From Orthonyx spaldingii (Eukaryota > Chordata > Aves > Passeriformes > Orthonychidae), in assembly GCA_013397795.1 (NCBI GenBank), contig VZTJ01005902.1, positions 1,809,116 to 1,873,115 on the forward strand: 64,000 nucleotides of DNA, in the 5' to 3' direction. The translations under genes were made by a program, and so were the position numbers. Position 1 is the first letter of the stretch. The number at the start of each line of letters is the position of its first letter. This document shows positions 27,001 through 36,960 of the stretch, piece after piece. The notes under the pieces were generated by a model. That model made no database searches. It was not told where the DNA came from and worked only from the letters and a program-made list of their open reading frames with translations.

Positions 27001-27710
27001 TTCTCTGCATTTCAGTTCGGTCCCAACTTTATCTTCATGACAAGCACTGTTACCCTCTTGTTTGCATGAATACTATAATGAAAATGATAAAGTGACTGGT
27101 GGTCCTCAGAATCTGAAAGTAAAGCTCTTTAAATGGGAATTTTACATCCTCACTTCCAACCAACAGCAATGATTTAGATGCTTAAGATCTTTCCTGGAAG
27201 CCACAAGACAACGTTTCCAAAAGCTGAAAGAAGTGCCTCATGGAAAATTCAGAATCAGCTGAAGACATAATTTTGCTGCATAAATATTTTTGAAAATGTG
27301 ACTGTTCAGTTCATTAGTAAATGAAATGTAATAATTTTAGAAAATTTAAAATTTAGCAAAATTTGTATGAAATAGAATGAGAGGAAAAATGTTCTACAAA
27401 TACAGTCCCCAAAGTGAAAGCATCATGAGAGAACATCTACATGTCCAAGTTAATTCACTGTTTGGAGTGTTTTTATTCTCCGTTTCATTTCAAACAGAAA
27501 CATTAAAGTGATAAGTGAGGAAGGAACAGAGACATTTGAATTGTTGTGTTTGTGAGTTACTGGGAGATGAGATACTGCTTAGAGGAAAAGGAGCCTCCTG
27601 AAGTGTTCAAAAAGATAAGAACATTGTAAATGCTATAAAACAAGATTATAAAGGGGAATAAAAAGTTTAGGATGCATAAAATACAAGGGGTAAAATGGGG
27701 AGATATTTTT
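24090..27710. other. Non-coding sequence, no gene recognised
   Basis: AT-rich unique-looking DNA. A run of 13 A lies at 24,554-24,566. Two plus-strand frames of over 110 codons (24,124-24,492 and 26,757-27,095) translate into cysteine- and phenylalanine-rich peptides without domains, typical of random AT-rich sequence. Confidence 0.65.
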
Positions 27711-27712
27711 AC

Positions 27713-27743
<31 letters not shown>

Positions 27744-27750
27744 CACATGT
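27711..27750. repeat. (TA)n microsatellite
   Basis: A pure AT dinucleotide run covers 27,713-27,736 and continues as degenerate GTATATACACATGT. Arrays of this kind are length-variable and can extrude cruciforms. Confidence 0.95.
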
Positions 27751-29200
27751 GATACTTATAGAGGAAAAAACCAGTCAGGACAGGGGATGTATTGCAATAC
27801 ATTGCAACTGATTTGACTGAATATACGCTTATGCCTATGCGTATGTTCAGACACACATACCCAAGTGCATCTTGTATGTTTGTGAACAGGCTGGGGAAAT
27901 TTTGTTTACACTGATGTAGTTGCAACTGTGGTCATTCCACAGCTGTGTATTTTGAATGCAGCTTCAGTTTGGAAGGGGAAGGAGGGAATGCAGCAGGTGA
28001 ATGAAGCCTTGCAACCAAGCTATTACAGGAATTGATTTGTGTTGTATTACATGGCTATTCATTACTCCTTTGCAATTTCTGTGCACATGATGTAATTTTT
28101 GTCTACTAATATAGCTTTGTGTATGCATACTTTTGTCTGAGCACTGTTTTGTGCTTTAGGCCTGTTTTTGCTGCATAAACAATTCCTGACAGTGATTTGC
28201 ACATGCAGCAGAGTAGCTGCTTGGCTAGGTATATTTGACATACAGAGCAGATGGTTATGACTGTAAAAGCCTTCCAGAAGCCACACACCACTGGGTATCT
28301 ATACTGAATGGTGCAGCTCTTTTCCAGGGCTTGCAGTGCAAGAAAACCAGCAAAATGAGGAGGGAACATGATTGCACAGACTGGAAATGGCCACAATCAT
28401 TCTACAAATTCAACCTAATGAATTAGGTGTGGTGCTCTTTGTCATTCCAGTGTCAGTAAATTCACTTCATGGAGCTAGTCTCACTAACAAATCTATTGAT
28501 ATTTTCATCTGGAGACCTCCAAATTCACATTTTGCATCGGTGATTTAAGCTCAGAAACTTGTCCATGAACTTCAGAGATTAGTATATCAATATAGATTTA
28601 GTACTGCTAACTCTTTGGAGTCAGCAACTTCTTTTTAAGAGCAGAGAATGTAAATGTGTGACATGTGTCCCAAAATACACTCCTAAATCTGCAACGTGCT
28701 ATTCACTATAGTCTGTAGATATGTCTATATCAATATAGGCACTGGGGCAATGGCAGCAAAAAGTAGGTATAGGAATAGACAAAACAAGAGCTGCAATAGA
28801 AGCAAAGAAACGTTGCATGACTAAGGAATATTGCAGAACAGGATAGATATGGGGCAATGATTCAAAAATTAAATAGGGTAACAGAGATCCTGTACAGACC
28901 AATATCTGCATAGCATGCCCAAGAGTAGAAGAAAGCCAGCTGAGGAAGAGAGCTTCAAATTTGAACTCAGAGGATGTTATAAGATAGTAGCCAGTAGGGA
29001 AAAGGATGTAATATAGAAAAAGGGCATTAGTGGCACCACTCTCAAAGCCAATGATTGACTGAAAGGGATGGATATAATGACAGCAGAGCATTAAAGACAA
29101 GAATGGTAGAGTATCAGAAAATTCTTAGTTACCTTAGACTGTAAAGTAAAAAGACACGTGTAGGACCTGCCTGCTCTTTCCAGCATTTGAGAACACGTTT
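27751..29200. other. Non-coding sequence, no gene recognised
   Basis: No exon, RNA gene or transposon is recognised. The 133-codon minus-strand frame at 28,699-29,100 is one of the longest in the window but encodes a hydrophobic peptide with no family resemblance, as expected by chance. Confidence 0.6.
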
Positions 29201-29238
29201 CATACTAACACTCTTTTTTTTCCCCCCCTCCATACTAA
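29201..29238. repeat. T8/C7 tract flanked by 8-bp direct repeats
   Basis: CATACTAA occurs at 29,201-29,208 and again at 29,231-29,238, bracketing a run of eight T followed by seven C. The arrangement resembles a target-site duplication around a short homopolymer remnant, or a slippage duplication. Confidence 0.7.
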
Positions 29239-29775
29239 TGGTTTTTCTTACAACAGTTTATTTGTTCCTGCTGAGATATGTACACATGCACATGTACACA
29301 CTGCCTCACACTCCTCTACAGCTAAGCATGACCTAGACTACAGTATTATCTTCTGCATTTGTTCAGATTCCTGGAAAAATGCTCATGGGAGGCAGCACAG
29401 ATCTGATATATGGATGTCAATTTGCCCCTCTGTCTTAACAACACAGCCAAGATCTGACCTTCCCCAGTTTCCAGCGGTTTCTGAGTAAGAGGAAGGAAAA
29501 AAAAGTCACCAGACTATTATAGATGAAAAGAGCTCTGAAAATGGGAAAAAAGTTACTTAATATGTCATATATCTGTAACTCATTTGGATTTTTACTTACC
29601 TTTGTCAGCTTAAGACATTTGGATGAGGCACTGGGACTATATAAGCTTTAAAGCAAGGTGTATACATACCCGTAAAGGAAGGTGCAGTATCTTTTCCCTA
29701 ATAAGAGGTTTAAATGATTTTTAATACCTTTTGTGAATCACTACTAAAGAAAGTGGCAACTTCTCAAGCTTTGGC

Positions 29776-29828
29776 AAAAAAAAAAAAAAAAAAAANNNNN
29801 NNNNNNNNNNNNNNNNNNNNNNNAAAAA
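29776..29828. other. Assembly gap inside a poly-A tract
   Basis: Twenty A, then 28 N (29,796-29,823), then five A. The gap sits within a homopolymer, so it most likely reflects sequencing or assembly failure and the N count may not equal the true missing length. Confidence 0.98.
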
Positions 29829-32234
29829 GGAAACAAAAGAAAAGCCTTTAGATGCCCGCAGTAGGTGGCATCAGCTACTGACCTACCTACTAATAAGGCA
29901 AATGAAAGGAAAACAGCCTGAGAGGAACTAAATAGCAGAGATCCAAAGTCTTGAGGGGAGAACCGGAAAAAGAGGCATACAGTGCTTAATTCACCCTGAC
30001 TAAAAAGCTCTGTCAAACCACAAGTTGAGGATGCTACCATTATAACAGGAAAAAATAGTTAATTGCATTATACTCCTTTGACTGGAATACTGCTGCTTCT
30101 GAATTGCTGAACGTGGCTGAAAACAGAAAACCTAATAAGAATCTTTAAGAAAATAATGTATAGCCTGGGAGCAAGCACTAGGGCTAGTCAGGCTTCTGCT
30201 TGCTGTTACTGGAGCTCAGTCCTAGTGGATGATCTATGGGAAATAGCTCTGAAATCAAATTAAGTGAGCTGCTTTGGCTTCAAAACCAGTACCTTGTGCA
30301 GTAAATAGAAACATGGGACAGAATAAATTACACAGAAAAGTCAGAATCATAAATGCCTTCCTTGGCTGCTTTGGAAATGTGCAATGCTTATTAGAGTTGT
30401 TAGACCTGTTCCTGTCCCTTAAAACCTCCCTGGAATATTTAGAAATCAGATTTCCTTAAAACCTGAGTGCTTTTCCTGAACTCCCTTCTAAGCACATAGA
30501 TGCTTTTAACTTGTCTTTAAAAATCATAAACTTTGATCTTAAGCAGCTCATTGCTCCATTTTTTACATTTACCATAATATCAGTATTAAGCTTTTGATTA
30601 ATTAATTTATATATATATTTAATACTTGGGTTGACGTATTTTTGATAATTCTATATTATTAAATTTCTATACCTATATTTAATATATAGGTAATGTCTGG
30701 TGAAAACAGTGTCCTGAAAAGCCTTTTTAGGGACTTTCTTAGATATGGGACAGTTCTGCTACTACCGGTGTAACTCCACATTATTTTTGTTTATTTATTT
30801 TTCACTGTTACTTTGGCATTTGACTAATTTTACATTTATAATATGCATCATTTGGTTTGCTGCTTAACTCTGAAATAATACAGAAAACACAATGAAAATA
30901 TTTTTTAAAATGTATGTAGTTTTGTGTGTTTTATTGGCTTAGGGGACAAGGGGATTGAAGCATCAATGTCTTCTTGCAAGTTTCCCAGTAAAAAAAAAAT
31001 AAAAATAAAAGAGAAGAAACATCTATATAGAATTCTTGCCTTTTTGTTTGGACAGATTCTTGCAATTTCTTCCCATGGCTTTAGTGACTTGTGGAAATTT
31101 CTCATATAGTCCATACCGTCAGCAGGATTCTTTCCCAGATTACTCAGCCTTTTTAATTTGTATCCCCTAGTTACCTGCTCTATCCTTTCCTTCCCCCTCC
31201 CTTCTCCAACACTAATAGGCCTGCTGGAATCCACCTTCTAAATAAAATCAGTCAAGTCACCTCAGATTTGATTGCCTTATTCCCATGCTGTAGAATGAAA
31301 GCACTTTGTTGAATCAAAAATGTTCTACATTCAATTGTCATAAATAACAATGCACAGCAAAGAACTTAAGCTATCAACATAAACAATACAATATGAAACT
31401 GTGCTTCAAACCAGATGCTTCTTTATTTCTGCCCAAACAGTTTGAAGAGCCTATTAAAATGCCTCAAGTTGCTGTTTACAAAGGGTCAAACGAACATTTT
31501 TCAATGAAATGTGTCCCTTCTGGTTCCTTAATGATTAAATACAGTGGAACAATAGCCATTTAAAATAGCAAAAGAATATCTGATGATTTTTTTGTTGTTA
31601 GGATTGTTAAAACAGGAGGAGTTGAAAAGCTTTGTGTGAGGTGAGAGAAAAATGCTCTGACAGCATCAGAGCCACCTCAAAGATTTTGACAATTTGTCAA
31701 AAATCATTTCACTTTTCAAAGAGCCTTTTGCAGGACACTTGGAAAAATAAACACCATTTTTCCTTGCTCAGATTGGCAAACACTTTTTCCCACAATACTC
31801 CAAAAATGTGTTTGTCTGCTCCGCCCCCTTCACCCCCAAATGAGCAATCTCAAACATAAATCTTCCTTCCTGGAGGAAACAACCAATCAAATTAAAATCT
31901 GTACTTGTGCTGTTGTGAAAGGGTTCTCTGTAAGCCCCAAGACTCCGTATTTGCCTCCTGGATCTTGCTCCTGCCATCCTGCTCACCCATGCCAGGATTC
32001 AGCCTAATGTAGGTATTTAATTTGGCTTCATATCATTAAAATTGCTGTTCTTCTGAGTTTTGTTGGTAGAACTTCAACCTTTAGAATCCACTTTTGTCAG
32101 TTAAATAGAGCTGAACTTCACTGAATAATACTCTGCATTTACACAGACACCCATGCAATTGGAACGTCACATGGTGACCTAACTAAGATTGAAGTTAAGA
32201 TTGATTGATCTTGTTTGATAAGAAACACAACCTT
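29829..32234. other. Non-coding sequence with AT-rich patch
   Basis: No exon is recognised. Very AT-rich text lies around 30,590-30,690. A stretch at about 31,440-31,820 is free of obvious repeats and holds an imperfect inverted repeat, GATTTTGACA / TGTCAAAAATC (31,682-31,705). Conservation across birds cannot be judged from one sequence. Confidence 0.6.
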
Positions 32235-32256
32235 AAAAAAAAAAGGGGGCGGGGGG
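32235..32256 (+). repeat. A10-G5-C-G6 homopolymer junction
   Basis: Ten A pass directly into five G, a single C and six G. The same A-to-G homopolymer form recurs at 47,530-47,564. Confidence 0.9.
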
Positions 32257-32885
32257 CAAAGTAAACAATGCCTTCATTCTACATGGGCTGGAATAAAACT
32301 ATGTTTCTTTTCACACTTTATCCAAGCCTTGTCAGGCTCTAGAAAAACAGAGCTATCAGGCCAATGATATTGGTATTTGTGACTTCATTCTATCCAACTA
32401 ACCATAATGAAACCTTGCAGAGCAGTATTTTGCTGTACAATGAAAATGAAGCCAGCAACATTTCTGTTAAATTCACATTATCATGTTGGTGAGTCTGACT
32501 TTCTGTGTAAACATACACAGCATGCAAACATCAAAGTAGTCAAGGAATATCAATAACAGGTAATAAGTTTTTGCTATGTGAACTTCCTTACTTAGTTACT
32601 CAACTTCCTCATGTGCCAGGAGCTTTAGAAGGCATATAAATAATAGATGAGATTCTTATTAAACTGGATCAATTTGGATCAGGTAAATAATGGTTTTCCT
32701 TAAGAAATTGCAAGTTAAAAATTATTTATATGATAGGTTTCACCGTACTTCTTTCTAAGTTGAATGCTTGTTTCAAGAGATAAATTCTTAAAACTCCTTG
32801 CCTCCACAGAGGTAGGTTTATACTACTGCCTTTGTATATGTATGGGCAAGGAAATACAGGGAACCTTCTTCCCAACTTTAAAGCC

Positions 32886-32907
32886 GACTCAGACAGGACT
32901 CAGACAG
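32886..32907. repeat. 11-bp perfect tandem duplication
   Basis: GACTCAGACAG is present twice in immediate succession. A local slippage duplication in otherwise unique sequence. Confidence 0.85.
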
Positions 32908-34280
32908 AACAGAGACCTGGGAGTCCCTAATTCTGGTGAGAACAAGATCTTCTATCCTATGCTTGATGTCCTAAAAGGGCCACGAAGTTGCTGGGGAGTA
33001 TCAGCTATAAACCAGTCTGCAAAACTGGCAGGACGTAAAGTGGTTGGTGGCACACTGGTGGCGTTGTTCTCATTTGGATTTGACTGCAGGAGCTTTACAG
33101 TCAAAACTGTGAGACTGCTGTGAGTGGTAGAAAGGGTTTTAAGTCTGTGTGGTGTAAGGCAGCATGCAAAGGTCTCTGCTAGCCTGTTAGAAGATTTACA
33201 GCAGTTTCTGGTTATTTGGGAGAGAAATAAGAAAAGTGTAGAAAGTGCTGTATGTACATATGCATACATAGAAGTATAAAAGTTATATAAAAAGATTAGA
33301 AAAATGTGGGTGCTGGTCAGGTGCACAGGCTTTTCAGCAGCTCCTTTCTGTCCCCAGGCCCAGATTTATTTTGCAGACTCCCCCTCTTCACCCTCCTGCT
33401 TCTCACTAAACCCTCGCGCCATGGGCTCAGACTGCAAAATTCGGAGCTGGGAGGACCAGTCAGATGATGGCTTTTGTTGGATGAAAATGAAGCAAAATGA
33501 GTAAGAAAAGGTCACGAGCATGTTGAAAATCCCACTAGCCATCACAGATAGGTACAGTAGCCAGGCTGCCTCTCACAGACTCCATTTCCACAGATAACAA
33601 CTGCAGCCCATTAGGCCCAGCTCAGCTGCAGACATTAAGCTCTTTGCACTGCATGAACCCATGCTAAGTGAAGTGCATCACTGTAACTGACTTTCTACAT
33701 CTCTACCTTAGCTTTCCCCAAGAACTATGGTAAAAATAATGGTATTTGTTCATTATTGTTCCAGCTTTAGCTCTCTTTAATTACATATTTGTCCATCCCA
33801 GCCTTTCTGCCTTCGAGAACAAGTTCTGAAAGTACATAGGAGAGAAAAATCTGTAGGTTTTATATCACAACAAAAGAGTTTGCTGTCCTTAGGTACTGTA
33901 TTTCAGCTTCGTTGGAAATGTGGAGTAAAATATTGGCCTTCTAAGGTTTTATGCCAGGTTTACACTGTTAAAGTGAATGGAAATTTTGGCCAAGATCCTT
34001 TGATATATAGGGTACAAGCCATTTAAGTTTAGTTAGGCTTCTTTCCAAGCTCCAGAAGGGATCTAGTGAAAAAATGAAGCATATAATGACTGTGGCAGAC
34101 CCTTAGTGTTCAGCCTATATTAATTCTAATATGATGATGTCGTTCAGGTTGCAGAAATAGTAGGAAAGCACCAAATGGTTTGCTTAGAGAATAGTAACAG
34201 GTACTACTAATATTAAAAATAATTTAATAATTAAACAAATAGAATGACAGGAGACTATCAAAATTTACTTAGCTGAAATC
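32908..34280. other. Non-coding sequence, no gene recognised
   Basis: Overlapping frames of about 120 codons run in opposite directions around 32,760-33,330, neither with a recognisable domain. A weak match to the TTGACTTCAATGG-type interspersed repeats may lie near 33,960-34,000 but is too diverged to call. Confidence 0.55.
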
Positions 34281-34362
34281 AATCCTGCCTTCAGGCAAAA
34301 TGGTGGGCTAGATGATCCCCTTTCTGACCATTATATTATGACTAATTCTATGATTTTCTGAT
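34281..34362 (+). mobile_element. CR1 LINE 3' end, plus orientation
   Basis: The text GGTGGGCTAGATGATCCCC, a TTTCTGACC stretch and then ATTCTATGATTTTCTGAT match the CR1 3' UTR and its short terminal repeats (the ATTCTATGAT-type octamers). Only the last 80 or so bases survive, the usual 5'-truncated CR1 insertion. Divergence is moderate. It has no coding capacity. Confidence 0.85.
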
Positions 34363-35054
34363 CCACTTTCCTCAATTTCTTTTGGGAAATCATGTGTCTA
34401 TCTGTGAATATGTACAGGACACTAAAAAAGTTTTCTCACAGCTTTCTGAACTTTCCAAGAAGAGGATAGAAGTTTTAGACGATCTCCTCCTTGCACAGAG
34501 GATGTACAGGTAGGGAACAGACAAAATGCAGTGTTAGCTTCTTTCATCCATCCTCCTTTTGACCCTTTGCCACCGTATGCAGGCCTGCCAGCCAGCACTA
34601 GCTCAAAGGGGAGACTTGGTGGAAGAGAAAGGGGTGGCATGTTTTGCTTCCTTTTAGGAAGGTTACAGTACAGTCCTTGCATGAACACTCACTCACTTTT
34701 CTCTGCTTAAGTTGGAAGTCAGTCCTTTATGAGTTCATATCCAGGAACATTTCATAAGATAATTTTTCCCCTTGATGTTATTTGGGCTTATGGACATTTT
34801 TTTAAAGATATCTTTAATAGGGAACTGGTAACTACCTCTCCCTAAGTGGCTTCCCAGAGGTTTTTTACTTTTCTGTGCTGTGTATATCTCTGTAAATTAC
34901 TTTATTTTTCCCTGTGTTTCACGGAACAGTTAGTAAGATCATAAGTGGTGGCTTTTTGCCTCAGAGGTTTGAAAACACTGTCATCAGTTGAGTTTTGGAC
35001 TGCATTAGCTTAGTTTGAGAGTCATGAGTTTCTGCTGCCAGCAGAGAGCTGTTG

Positions 35055-35088
35055 TCTTCAGGATGTTCACTTAAGAACATCCTGAAGA
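35055..35088. repeat. 14-bp perfect inverted repeat (hairpin)
   Basis: TCTTCAGGATGTTC at 35,055-35,068 pairs perfectly with GAACATCCTGAAGA at 35,075-35,088 around a six-base loop ACTTAA. Under uniform base composition such a stem is not expected by chance in 64 kb. It lies in unique-looking DNA within overlapping frames on both strands (108 codons plus, 100 codons minus), neither recognisable. The stem is shorter than a typical pre-miRNA. Confidence 0.9.
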
Positions 35089-35377
35089 TAGATGAAAATT
35101 CACCCCCCAAGTTGCCAATATTAAGTAATAATTTCATAGCTGACCTTTTGAGATATTTGTGTAAGAATGGTGGGCCCAGTCCACACACTGTACAGATGCA
35201 CGCATCTCTCCCTCTGCCTGAATTGGCAGAGCTTTTGAATGAGCTACAGAGATATGTACTCAAAGGAACTTCTGTACATGCAAACTGGTGTCTTTGGCAG
35301 CTCCAACAGAGACTGGAATGTAGTCCTGAACTGAAAAACTTGCATATACAAGGGGAAATCCAGTTCTACTTTTGTTA

Positions 35378-35430
35378 ACATAGATGTAAATCAGGAATAC
35401 GCCTTTGAGAGCCAGTGGTGCTACACTGCA
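35378..35430. repeat. Old amniote interspersed repeat, family not named
   Basis: ATGTAAATCAGGAATAC and, further on, GCCAGTGGTGCTACACTG resemble a very old repeat common in reptile and bird introns, built of 'GTAAATCAGGA...CACTGAAGTCAATGG' text. It is recognised by wording only and is strongly diverged. Confidence 0.45.
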
Positions 35431-35478
35431 CGGGCAGGGAATCGGGGCCAGAACAGAGATCTGTTGGAATACTGCCAA

Positions 35479-36654
35479 GCCGAAGCAATATTAGGTTGAT
35501 ACCTGTTCTGAAATCCTATAGAAACCATCATCTCCAAGTTTATCAAACCACAACTACAGATGCTTAAATAAAAATGGAAAAACCCCTGTGTGTTTGTGAA
35601 ATCTGGCCTTTATTTTATATCACTCTCATGACAAAAAGTGTTAGAAAAGTGTCTTAAACCACTACTTGGGGATTTCCTCCAAGCACTATGCCAGCTGCTC
35701 TCAGCCTCCATTGTGAAATGATGGGCTGCTGGCATAGCCAAAGTACTTTACACTCCAGCAACCACTGGATGCATAGCAGCCCTTTGGGAGTCATTACCAA
35801 CTGGTGTAATTTAGGGCAGCCCTGAGGCAGCTCTAAGTCACAATCTCCAGGAACTGGAGGCTATAAAGGTGGCATAACACCTCTCCTCTAGGTCTATAAT
35901 CTGCAATAACATTTACAATACAGACTGCATCATGTTATTTCCATGTTTAATTAGAGTACAGAATATCAAACATTTTGCTTTAACACTACCCCGTGTGCTG
36001 TTACTGGCTCTGTATGTGATTTAATGGGTGATCAATCATTCACATATCAGTGGTGATGTAAACCTGATGTGCATTTGCTCTTTTTCACTTCATGCATGGA
36101 TCTCATGTAACAAGAAAAGAAATATCTATGAGGAATGTGGTAGTTCTGCATTGCTGTTAAATCTCAGCAAGCCCTCTTAGAATTCAAGAAATAAGGTAGC
36201 ATCAGTTTACAGACCGGCTTTTCAGTGGCACCATTCCAAGTCTGTACTATTGGCCAGCATGGCTTATGCTTTGCTTTCATAGCCAAATATGTGATGCTTG
36301 ACATGTCAAGTCAGCTGCTGGTTTTTTTTAAGAGAGTGGATATTGTTGATACAGCTGTGAAAGAGTCCTTTCTCCTTTCCTAAGAATTATCACTAAATTG
36401 CATTAGCCAGAGAGAGAGACCCTCTTCACTGGATCAGAACTTAACAAAAAGTGCCGTGTCATCATTTTCCTTTCAGTCTCTTTTCACTGCCCATCTGACC
36501 TGATGCTGCTGTCCACTTACATTTCAAATGGGTACTATCCTGCCATTCGTCTTCAGATATCAACAGAAAAATCACCTTCATGAAATCTGAAGGGTTAGAC
36601 CTTGTAAAGGAAAAATTGTGAGATTTATTCCACTGTTTTAGGCCAGTGAACTGA
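35479..36654. other. Non-coding sequence, no gene recognised
   Basis: No exon, RNA gene or clear transposon is seen in this AT-rich interval. Confidence 0.65.
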
Positions 36655-36960
36655 GTTCATCTGAGCTTAGGAAGAGATAGGGCCAAGGACAGCCAGGGTT
36701 GGTGGTGTCCCATGACAGGGAAAGGAGAGATGTAGGAGGTGCGTGCCTTGCAGAGTCGTGCAGGGGAGCAGAGCTGCAGGAGCTGGCAGAGTTTGGGTGT
36801 CTGTGTGCCCAGAGGATGAGGAGGAGGCTGGGATTTCCCAGGTGTGCCAGGCACAGAGGACACATGGACGCCATTCCTCTGTGCTTCTCTGCAAGTGCGT
36901 CCATGCAGCTCTAAAGGACAGCTCCAAATGCTCCTCTCCAGGAGCAAAAGCATGAAAGCA
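36655..36960. other. GC-rich island of unknown origin
   Basis: About 300 GC-rich bases in AT-rich surroundings. Three overlapping minus-strand frames (86-98 codons) and two plus-strand frames (70 and 71 codons) are open together, the signature of stop-codon-poor GC-rich DNA rather than of one real exon. No protein family, LTR ends or CR1 text could be read. A degraded LTR, a lncRNA exon or a local GC peak are all possible. Confidence 0.4.

Noticed and set aside
27711..27750. CRISPR-like or other structured array
   Set aside because: It is a plain AT dinucleotide microsatellite; nothing prokaryotic is present in the window.
35052..35378. 108-codon frame starting at the hairpin, possible small protein
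   Set aside because: A 100-codon frame lies on the opposite strand over the same bases, the peptide has no recognisable domain, and its 3' end runs up to an old interspersed repeat.
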